Shown one piece after another: positions 40,058 through 46,203 of a stretch of DNA of 46,203 nucleotides. The stretch is from a virus. The stretch lies in IMG/VR virus record IMGVR_UViG_3300026473_000020, positions 1 through 46,203 of that record; one strand, 5' to 3'. Position 1 is the stretch's first letter. The number at the start of each line of letters is the position of its first letter. The position numbers and the translations under genes were made by a program. Under the pieces are notes generated by a model. The model did not search any database. It worked only from the letters and a program-made list of their open reading frames with translations, and was not told the DNA's origin.

Positions 40058-41223
40058 CTCATTGCTACCTGGAAAGCCTGATGCTTTTCTTTTCTAGAGT
40101 CTAAATGTTTAAGCCCGGGATTGATAGTTTTAGTAACCGCTTTAGTATCTTTAAAACTATCAATTTTTGGTGCTACTCTATTTTTCCAATACCAAACTGC
40201 TACTTTAGCAGCAATTTCTGGTTTTTCTACAAGTTCGGGTTTTTGCTCTAACGGCAATCCTAATGCTTGGCCTGCTTTCTTATAATTGTCTCGACCTGTC
40301 AGCTGTATGTATCCGCGACCTTTATATTTTGCTCCGTCTCCAACATTTTTATTACCCAATGCTTTTGCTTTTTTAGGAGCATATTTAGGATCATATTTTC
40401 GAAAGTCTAATGATCCGCCTATTTCTTTCATGTGTTTAAAATCTAAAGTTTCGTGAGCGCATTGTGCTAAAAACGCTGTAAGCTCGTGACCTACTATACC
40501 TGCTTTTTCAGCAGCCTTTTTTAAGTAGACTTCGTGGGGATTACCGGTTACGCTTTTTGCAATATCTTTTTTAGATACCTGTTGAATAACATCCGGTTTA
40601 GAATGTTTAGCATTAGCATCACTAGGAGCACCGAATGCCATTGCAGTTCCTAGTGCCCCGGCTGCTGCCCAGTCCTTCCATCCCTCGTCAACTTCTCCCT
40701 TAGCAGCAGTTTTTAATGCAGAAAAGACTTTAGATAAACTATCTTCGTCTGCTTGATACTTAATAGCAATACCGCCCGCTTGTTGCCAAGCACGAATGTT
40801 TACACCGTAATCGTCAATAAGAATATTAGGAGTACCGTCAGCATTTTTTGCATATTTGTATTTTTCGTGTTCGAATATAATTTTGTCAGCAGGAACATGA
40901 ATATGTTTTTTCAGCCATTCACGTTTACCTCTAATGCTTCCTTCTTTATCAAAGTTTAATGGGCTGCTTAAAATATTATAACCACCTGCATAATCAACTA
41001 CTATGCTTAAAAGTTTATTAGCAGTAGAAAATGCCGGAAGGTCACGAAATAATTCATAGGCATTAGAGTCTTTAAAAAATGTTTCCCATTGATCTTTTGT
41101 CATTTTATTGTAGTGCTCTACATCATGTAAACCTCCTACATGATTAAAAAGATCAGCAAGGACTCCGTCCATATCAACATAGACTTTCATTCCTTTGGGT
41201 AAACTAAACTCTTCTGCTCTCAT
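40054..41223 (-). CDS. HAD 5'-nucleotidase fused to GH19-type lysozyme
   Basis: A 389-residue two-enzyme protein. Residues 1-170 are a HAD 5'(3')-deoxyribonucleotidase: VYVDMDGVLADLF (D17, D19), a cap helix region, NILIDDYGVNIRAW (D137, D138). Residues 225-389 are a GH19 chitinase/lysozyme-type domain: AFLAQCAHETLDFKH (E258, general acid), DGAKYKGRGYIQLTGRDNYK and AVWYWKNR. Between them is EVDE|GWK (180-183) followed by a hydrophobic segment AAAGALGTAMAFGAPSDANA (186-205), which resembles a signal peptide ending A-N-A|K. The N-terminus [10 protein letters not shown] matches the other internal proteins. It may be split during head maturation, with the lysozyme half made export-competent. Cytoplasmic HAD plus exported lysozyme in one gene is unusual. 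Confidence 0.8.
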   Translation of the reverse strand: MRAEEFSLPKGMKVYVDMDGVLADLFNHVGGLHDVEHYNKMTKDQWETFFKDSNAYELFRDLPAFSTANKLLSIVVDYAGGYNILSSPLNFDKEGSIRGKREWLKKHIHVPADKIIFEHEKYKYAKNADGTPNILIDDYGVNIRAWQQAGGIAIKYQADEDSLSKVFSALKTAAKGEVDEGWKDWAAAGALGTAMAFGAPSDANAKHSKPDVIQQVSKKDIAKSVTGNPHEVYLKKAAEKAGIVGHELTAFLAQCAHETLDFKHMKEIGGSLDFRKYDPKYAPKKAKALGNKNVGDGAKYKGRGYIQLTGRDNYKKAGQALGLPLEQKPELVEKPEIAAKVAVWYWKNRVAPKIDSFKDTKAVTKTINPGLKHLDSRKEKHQAFQVAMR

Positions 41224-41294
41224 ACTGGACTATATGGATTTAGAGGACGATCCCATTCGCCTTCTTGTGGTGGATAAACAGGATACTCGTTCAT
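41220..41294 (-). CDS. 24-residue micro-ORF coupled on both sides
   Basis: An open frame of 24 codons (ATG at 41294, TGA at 41220). Its start overlaps the stop of the iron-sulfur carrier as ATGA, and its own stop overlaps the start of the HAD-GH19 gene as ATGA. The product starts [16 protein letters not shown] and ends in LNPYSPV; it is Pro/Tyr/Trp-rich and probably unfolded. The exact double coupling is the main sign that it is translated. It may act mainly as a translational bridge. Confidence 0.55.
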   Translation of the reverse strand: MNEYPVYPPQEGEWDRPLNPYSPV

Positions 41295-41614
41295 ACTGCA
41301 AAACTACTTCCACAACCGCAGGTTGTTACTGCATTAGGATTTTTGATAGTAAAACTTGATCCCATTAATTCTTCTTTATAATCTATCTCTGCACCGTGTA
41401 GATATTGCATACTCATTGCGTCAACTAATACTTTCCATGCACCGCAATCAAATTCAAAGTCATCTTCGTTTTGTTCGTCGTCAAAGGTAAAGCCGTAACT
41501 AAATCCACTACATCCGCCACCTTGTACAAAGGTACGAAGTTTTAAATTAGGGTTTCCCTCTTCAGAAAGCAAATCTTGAATTTTTATTTTTGCTGATGGT
41601 GATATTGTAATCAT
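41291..41614 (-). CDS. erpA: A-type iron-sulfur carrier (ErpA/IscA-like)
   Basis: A 107-residue A-type carrier of the IscA/ErpA/SufA family, which passes Fe-S clusters to target enzymes. The three cluster cysteines are in place: C35 in [10 protein letters not shown], and C99 and C101 in TTCGCGSSF. The core [20 protein letters not shown] and [20 protein letters not shown] is typical. This is an auxiliary metabolic gene, possibly for host Fe-S supply or for the phage's own radical SAM proteins. It lies in the internal-protein string, one base after the stop of the previous gene. Confidence 0.9.
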   Translation of the reverse strand: MITISPSAKIKIQDLLSEEGNPNLKLRTFVQGGGCSGFSYGFTFDDEQNEDDFEFDCGAWKVLVDAMSMQYLHGAEIDYKEELMGSSFTIKNPNAVTTCGCGSSFAV

Positions 41615-41615
41615 T

Positions 41616-41819
41616 TTATTTTCCTACAGGTTTTTCTCCGGTTAGATAAGGAAGACTGAACCATAATTGAAACCATTCCGGAGTACCTGGTTTAATATTA
41701 TGTTGTTTCATAAGTTCGCCTTTTTCGTTTCCAGTAATACTTATGTTGCTGCCGTCGTAAGGTTGATAACCTTTAAATTCGGTAATACCTGCAAGACGTT
41801 TTAGTTCAGATAAATCCAT
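41616..41819 (-). CDS. Small protein with [12 protein letters not shown]-terminus
   Basis: A 67-residue protein; the start is at 41819 (TAATG overlap with the upstream stop), rather than 13 codons earlier within the upstream gene. It has [20 protein letters not shown] (ITE|F), then [40 protein letters not shown]. The N-terminus is a short amphipathic helix like those of the neighbouring internal-protein candidates. Function unknown. Confidence 0.68.
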   Translation of the reverse strand: MDLSELKRLAGITEFKGYQPYDGSNISITGNEKGELMKQHNIKPGTPEWFQLWFSLPYLTGEKPVGK

Positions 41820-42445
41820 TATGCTGTGGCTGGTTCGCCTGTACGAGAAACTTCCCATTTCTTGCCAGTCTGTTCAGTTTTCTTACGGCACATGTCTTGC
41901 AATCTACGAAGCTGAGCCATTTCTCTGTGATCGTCTGCGTATGTTCCTTGACCAGGAAACACTTTCCATTTTTTACCGTTGATATAGATAGCAAAGTTAT
42001 TTGGTGGTTCGGTGTTGCCCTCGTCCCAATCATCTTCTCTATTTCTACGTCCAAATCCGCTTACGCTACTATCGTAATCTCTTTGATAAGCATCACGTCC
42101 AAAACCTGATTCTTTCATAGGATCCTTTCCTGCCTGTACTTTTTTATACCATGAAATTAATTCAGCATCACTAGCAAGTTCAAGATAGTTTATTTCCCAG
42201 TCCATCTTTTTAGCTAAGAATTGAATAATTTGTTGTCTTTTAGATCTATCTAATAAACCTTCTGTTACTTCTGCTGGTTTTTTATGTTTTTCATATCCTT
42301 GTTTTTGTGCCTTCTTCATATCTTTATGAGCACCGGCACCTGAGATAACACTTTGTGCAGCATGAGCTACAGGGTTTCTAGGTTTGACATTATACACTTT
42401 TGCTCTTCGGCTTTTCTTATGTTCTAATATATCAGATATTTTCAT
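41819..42445 (-). CDS. Probable virion-interior protein, DILE|H start
   Basis: A 208-residue protein in two parts. Residues 1-62 begin MKISDILEHKKSRRAKVYNV and are basic and Ala/Lys-rich up to AEVTE|G (60-63), a protease-like site. Then a folded region follows: LDRSKRQQIIQFLAKKMDWE, ISWYKKVQAGKDPMKESGFG, and a C-terminal block NNFAIYINGKKWKVFPGQGT, GKKWEVSRTGEPAT that I recall as a separate domain in T4-like phage proteins. ATGA-coupled to the large polyprotein upstream. Role: likely packaged structural or accessory protein. Confidence 0.68.
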   Translation of the reverse strand: MKISDILEHKKSRRAKVYNVKPRNPVAHAAQSVISGAGAHKDMKKAQKQGYEKHKKPAEVTEGLLDRSKRQQIIQFLAKKMDWEINYLELASDAELISWYKKVQAGKDPMKESGFGRDAYQRDYDSSVSGFGRRNREDDWDEGNTEPPNNFAIYINGKKWKVFPGQGTYADDHREMAQLRRLQDMCRKKTEQTGKKWEVSRTGEPATA

Positions 42446-45400
42446 GATGATCTCTTTTGTTTAGGACCCTTACGAGTTTTCCATTTTTTATCAGTGGAAC
42501 ACCAATAGCGTCCATATCCTTCTTTTACTTCTTTCTTTTTAGGATAACCGTGTTTTATTTCTAGTTGATAACCCTGTAATCCTTGTTTATCTAAAACCTT
42601 ACTAATAAATTCTTCGGCTTCTTTCGCAGAAGAAAATTTATCACCTAAATTATATTTCCTCATTTCGCCATCGATCATTACATAGGCAATAGTAATAGGT
42701 TTGACTGGTTCTTCTGCCGCCTGTGCCGGACTTGCTAATAAATTAGCAGCAGCTAAAGCTGCGCCTGCCGTTTTACTTTTCCAACCTTCTTCAACGCTAT
42801 CAATCATTGGATCAATACCGCGACTTCGGATTCCACCTTTTCTTCTTACTTTAGCAAGTTCTTCTAAGGCATGACGAATTTGTTCTACATTCATTTTAAG
42901 TTCGTCAAATTGTTTGGCCATGTTTTGCCATTCGTATGGACTAGCATTGTCTACTCTGCTAGCAAGATCTTTAATTTGTCCAGCTGCTCTCATCATTCTA
43001 TATTTTAACTTCGCTGGGTTGGCTTTGTCATGGCTATGAATCATAGGATTCATTGGTTCGGAAGGATCCATTTCAATCGGTGCTTCAGATATGCTTTCTT
43101 GAATACCCATGCCCTTGCGTGTGAAATCCATTAATTTCATAATCCAATCTTTCCCTAATTTTTGAACATCAAAACCTTGAGACCATAATGCAAATTGCTG
43201 TTCTGGAGTAGCATTAGGATCTTTTAAAATGTTACGTAATTTAGTAAAACTCATTCCAGTTCCGCCAGTTTCGGCAGCTCTTGGTGTAACTTCTACATCA
43301 AATTTAACATGTTCAAATCCTGGATATTTAGGATTCTTCATCCTTTTAGATAAATGCTCCATCCATTTTTTAAATCCTTCATATCGATCTTCGCCAACCA
43401 TAACAATGATATGATCGTATGGAGGAGGATTACTTGATGTTACTAATTCTTTTTCAATTTTTTTCATAACTAATCCACCTTCTTGGATCAGCTGGAACAT
43501 GGCCTTCTTTTCTGGATATAATTTTTGCCATGTTTGTAATTTAACAGAAGCTGGAATAGGATCGTCTGGTCCCACGGCACTACTAATATAAACATAAGGA
43601 TCAGCATTTAACTGAGACGCTTTGTTTAAAACAAAATCTACAAGTTGTTGATGTCCAATGTGCCCAACAAAACTTCCTGCGGTAACGACAGCAGTTTTGC
43701 CCGATCTTCCATCGCCTGTTGCTCCAGGAGGTCTTGCAGATTTAATTGCTGCGTTTTTTGCAGAAATAATATCTTTTTGTTCTTGACTAGTAATTTTAAC
43801 AGGACCATTCTTTGTGTTAAGAATAATGCCTTCATAATCTTTGCCTAACTTATCCTTTCCTATAATATCTGGATGTTGGATGATAAATTTTGCTAGATAT
43901 TCTTTGACAGGCTGCAATGCTTCGGTAGCTTCTTTTTTAAGATCTCTTTTACCGCTATTAACTAACGATCGTAATGTTTCAAGATTTTCAATGGGAGGCA
44001 ATGCCCCAGTTACATCTAAACTGCCGTTAGTAGTTAACGAGTTGTCAATGAACATTGTTGTTCCAATGCGACCAATTTTTCTCAATGCAGAGATGTATTT
44101 GTCGCTATTTGGATGTTGTTCGCCAGTTGAGCTTTTTTCAGCAAACAATGGCACAAGTGCTAGAGTAACACCTTCGGGCAACTTGTCATAATGTATGCCA
44201 ACAAATTTTAATTTACCATCTTCTGTTTCAGTAGCAAATGGTAGATATAAAACTTCACAATGAATTTTTACATCATTGAGAGCGGTATTACCTAATTTTT
44301 GATCAACGTTAGCAATGACATGCATCATCTCGTCGTATAGATCATCAAATAACTTAGCCCTAGCTTTTACATCTGGAGCGGCTTGTCTTTCTTCAGCATG
44401 TTTGCTGAATGTACCAGGTTCAAACTTAGGACCACTACGACTAGTTTCCATATATGGTTTGCCAGATTTATCTTTACCAAACCTAGCACCAAACCCGTCT
44501 ACTTTAACGGTCATTGGAACATTGTGTAATTCAAATTTTCCTGTTGCTGAATTTTTTAATTCGTCTAATAAATTTAAAAAATCAGAATCCTTCATTTTTT
44601 CTAAATGAACAATTCCTTTTCTTTTACTTTGTACTACTTCGGCTTCGTTAATACTTTCGGATACTTTGTAACTTGCTTTATAATCTTGACGCATTTGTTC
44701 AAGATTTTTATGAGGTGTAACGTTTAAAGTTTTTAATGCATAGTTAAGTGCTGTATTTTTTTCTAAGATATCTCTTTCAGGATCGCCTTTATATAATCCT
44801 TGTGCGCCAGGAGCATATAGCTTATCAATAAATGCATCAATGACTTTTTCCTTTTCATCCTGAGGAACAACAAGATTCATAATTTCTAATAATCCTGTAA
44901 AACTCCATGTCTTAGGAAGAAGTTTTTGTATTTCTGTTTCTTTAACTCTTTTACCAAATATGTTTTGGAAAATTTTTCCAATATTCTTTTCGTAACCACT
45001 TGCTGGCAACGCCCTCATAACAGGAAGACCGTCAATTTCTAAAGGCTGTCCGGCATCGTCTAATACTGGTTCATATTTAGGACGAAGGCCTCCGCCTTCT
45101 TTGCTACTAACAGCAAAAGAAAACATATTGTCTGTTGTTGGAACATCTTGTTCAACTCTAGCTTTACCTCGGCCAACCATTTTTCTTAATAAAAAATCTT
45201 GGCTTGTTAATCGTGTAAATGATTGAATTAGATACTTGTGAAATACACCTTTGATACCTTGGCTTAAATCTTCCCAGCTACTGCTATGACTAAATCCTGC
45301 CCAATCAGTGGGTTCGTCTTTTTCATAATCTACAAATTCAAGATCAATCTGTACCTTAATAGGAGGATCAGTTAACTCCCACATTGTACTATATTGTTCG

Positions 45401-45843
45401 TTGCCTTTACTAAATCCAATTAATTTTCCATTGCCAACAACTTTACCTGTTGAGGATTGTAAAAATTGAACAAGTTCTCCTGCATATTCTTTATTAATTT
45501 GTGTATCTATATCGCCAACTTTAGGTTTAATACGTTCAAACTCGTCGTCGGGTAAGTCAGTATTAAAAAAATGTAAACTAGATCCGCTTAAGAATTTTTT
45601 ACTTGCTAAAACTTTTTTATTCCAAAGTTCGTGACCAACTGATGCAGTAAAACTAGAATTAATTCCGTTTAATAATTTGTCTAATATTGGAACAATATAA
45701 GAACGCTTGTGAACTTTAAGATCAATTTGCTGAGCTTGATGGTCACCGGTATCTCCTTGCCAGCCAGGGCTTTGAGTCGAAAGGTTTCCACCTTCTATAA
45801 GAGGTAAATTATTTCTCTTGTAGAATAATTCTAAAAGTTTCAT
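42442..45843 (-). CDS. 1133-residue multienzyme protein: NTase, ligase-like, NMNAT-like
   Basis: A very long protein with separate modules. Residues 80-170 carry a pol-beta-type nucleotidyltransferase pattern (SGSSLHF at 86-92, GDIDTQI at 110-116, QIDLEF at 165-170 with three acids). Residues 440-700 look like an ATP-dependent RNA/DNA ligase: KVDGFGARFG (Lys447, motif I), HCEVLY (528-533, motif III), YEGIIL (670-675, motif IV), VKIT (692-695, motif V). Residues 717-880 are NMNAT/cytidylyltransferase-like: GSFVGHIGHQQL (HIGH 728-731) and GMSFTKLRNIL. The C-terminus has EEGWK then an Ala-rich signal-like segment (1025-1044). Protease-like sites are LIE|G (17), SINE|A (400), SISE|A (920), VEE|G (1019) and VKE|G (1108). 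It may be cleaved in the prohead into enzymes carried with DNA. The ligase and NMNAT parts lack proof of activity. Confidence 0.8.
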   Translation of the reverse strand: MKLLELFYKRNNLPLIEGGNLSTQSPGWQGDTGDHQAQQIDLKVHKRSYIVPILDKLLNGINSSFTASVGHELWNKKVLASKKFLSGSSLHFFNTDLPDDEFERIKPKVGDIDTQINKEYAGELVQFLQSSTGKVVGNGKLIGFSKGNEQYSTMWELTDPPIKVQIDLEFVDYEKDEPTDWAGFSHSSSWEDLSQGIKGVFHKYLIQSFTRLTSQDFLLRKMVGRGKARVEQDVPTTDNMFSFAVSSKEGGGLRPKYEPVLDDAGQPLEIDGLPVMRALPASGYEKNIGKIFQNIFGKRVKETEIQKLLPKTWSFTGLLEIMNLVVPQDEKEKVIDAFIDKLYAPGAQGLYKGDPERDILEKNTALNYALKTLNVTPHKNLEQMRQDYKASYKVSESINEAEVVQSKRKGIVHLEKMKDSDFLNLLDELKNSATGKFELHNVPMTVKVDGFGARFGKDKSGKPYMETSRSGPKFEPGTFSKHAEERQAAPDVKARAKLFDDLYDEMMHVIANVDQKLGNTALNDVKIHCEVLYLPFATETEDGKLKFVGIHYDKLPEGVTLALVPLFAEKSSTGEQHPNSDKYISALRKIGRIGTTMFIDNSLTTNGSLDVTGALPPIENLETLRSLVNSGKRDLKKEATEALQPVKEYLAKFIIQHPDIIGKDKLGKDYEGIILNTKNGPVKITSQEQKDIISAKNAAIKSARPPGATGDGRSGKTAVVTAGSFVGHIGHQQLVDFVLNKASQLNADPYVYISSAVGPDDPIPASVKLQTWQKLYPEKKAMFQLIQEGGLVMKKIEKELVTSSNPPPYDHIIVMVGEDRYEGFKKWMEHLSKRMKNPKYPGFEHVKFDVEVTPRAAETGGTGMSFTKLRNILKDPNATPEQQFALWSQGFDVQKLGKDWIMKLMDFTRKGMGIQESISEAPIEMDPSEPMNPMIHSHDKANPAKLKYRMMRAAGQIKDLASRVDNASPYEWQNMAKQFDELKMNVEQIRHALEELAKVRRKGGIRSRGIDPMIDSVEEGWKSKTAGAALAAANLLASPAQAAEEPVKPITIAYVMIDGEMRKYNLGDKFSSAKEAEEFISKVLDKQGLQGYQLEIKHGYPKKKEVKEGYGRYWCSTDKKWKTRKGPKQKRSS

Positions 45844-46190
45844 TAGTCTTCCTGTTTATAGTCGCCGTTCTCGATATGCTTTTCTTGTTCAGTAGCAATC
45901 ATTTTTGCTAGTTCAACAATTTTGCTTTCAGGAAACTTTTCATTGGCATCTTCAATATCAAACATTTCACAATAATTTTCTAAACAACTTCTTAAAGGTT
46001 TAATGTAAATTGTGAAAGCCTTTGGATGTCCTGCATGTTTTTCGTGGCGCTTTACCGCAGGAAAGAAATATTTTGTTAATAATTCTGTATTATTATCAAT
46101 ATAAAATTTTAAATCGTCAATCCAATCAATGTCAGCTTGCTCGTCATCTTTTGGAGCTCCTATAGCCGACCACATTTCTTTTAATAACAT
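45843..46190 (-). CDS. Small unknown protein upstream of polyprotein
   Basis: A 115-residue helical, acidic protein (LLKEMWSAIGAPKDDEQADI, LKFYIDNNTELLTKYFFPAV, GHPKAFTIYIKPLRSCLENY). It ends with a TAATG overlap on the polyprotein start, and a GGAG site lies near the window edge before its ATG at 46190, so it appears complete. MLLKEMW resembles the N-terminal helices of other proteins here, but it has no clear cleavage site. Function unknown. Confidence 0.62.
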   Translation of the reverse strand: MLLKEMWSAIGAPKDDEQADIDWIDDLKFYIDNNTELLTKYFFPAVKRHEKHAGHPKAFTIYIKPLRSCLENYCEMFDIEDANEKFPESKIVELAKMIATEQEKHIENGDYKQED

Positions 46191-46203
46191 TATTTCTGCT
46201 CCG

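Noticed and set aside
1-46203. Transfer RNA genes, CRISPR arrays or insertion sequences
   Set aside because: I saw no cloverleaf-like sequence with an anticodon arm, no regularly spaced direct repeats and no transposase-like frame; short-read style scanning by eye could still miss a tRNA.

Overview
The window is part of the genome of a T4-like tailed phage (myovirus), most likely infecting an aquatic bacterium. The DNA is AT-rich and almost fully coding, with genes overlapping by 1-30 bases and no ribosomal or transfer RNA genes seen. T4-type markers are a family B DNA polymerase with proofreading domain (gp43), a gp45-type sliding clamp, a FEN/RNase H type 5'-3' exonuclease, late-promoter-like ATAAATA boxes and strong sigma70-type early promoters. 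Many small genes resemble conserved unknowns that I associate, from memory, with marine T4-like phages. The host cannot be read from the sequence.

Layout. (1) 1-6.5 kb, + strand: the 3' end of a tail fibre gene, then two pairs of paralogous virion or tail proteins. (2) 6.6-19.2 kb, + strand: a cargo island of one small helical protein, four GT-A-like glycosyltransferases (one carrying five degenerate tandem copies of its own core), one small unknown, four consecutive radical SAM proteins, and a two-domain protein ending in an SGNH hydrolase. (3) 19.2-38.7 kb, - strand: replication and nucleotide genes. These include the exonuclease, dCMP deaminase, an AbrB-like protein, two SGNH hydrolases, a HIT protein, a phosphoribosyltransferase, a cupin, DNA polymerase, the clamp and a DsbA-like small protein. 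A 7-deazaguanine pathway (FolE, QueD-like, QueE-like, DpdA-like transglycosylase) is interleaved with a GT-B glycosyltransferase. (4) 38.7-46.2 kb, - strand: probable virion-interior proteins, most with short N-terminal sequences like T4 capsid-targeting peptides and [ILV]-x-E|[AGS] prohead-protease-like sites. Two are large multidomain enzymes: a HAD nucleotidase-GH19 lysozyme fusion, and a 1133-residue protein combining a pol-beta-type nucleotidyltransferase, an ATP-grasp-independent ligase-like domain (KxDG type) and an NMNAT/cytidylyltransferase-like domain. An ErpA/IscA iron-sulfur carrier and a 24-codon micro-ORF lie in the same string.

How it fits together. Region 3 copies the genome and probably replaces or decorates guanine with a 7-deazaguanine to evade restriction; QueC is not in the window. 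Region 2 looks like a surface-glycan or protein-modification module placed next to the adhesins. Region 4 may be a set of enzymes packaged with, and injected alongside, the DNA. Most - strand junctions use ATGA or TAATG overlaps, so translation is probably coupled. Five sigma70-like promoters with exact 17-base spacers, one overlapping a terminator, divide the - strand into transcription units.
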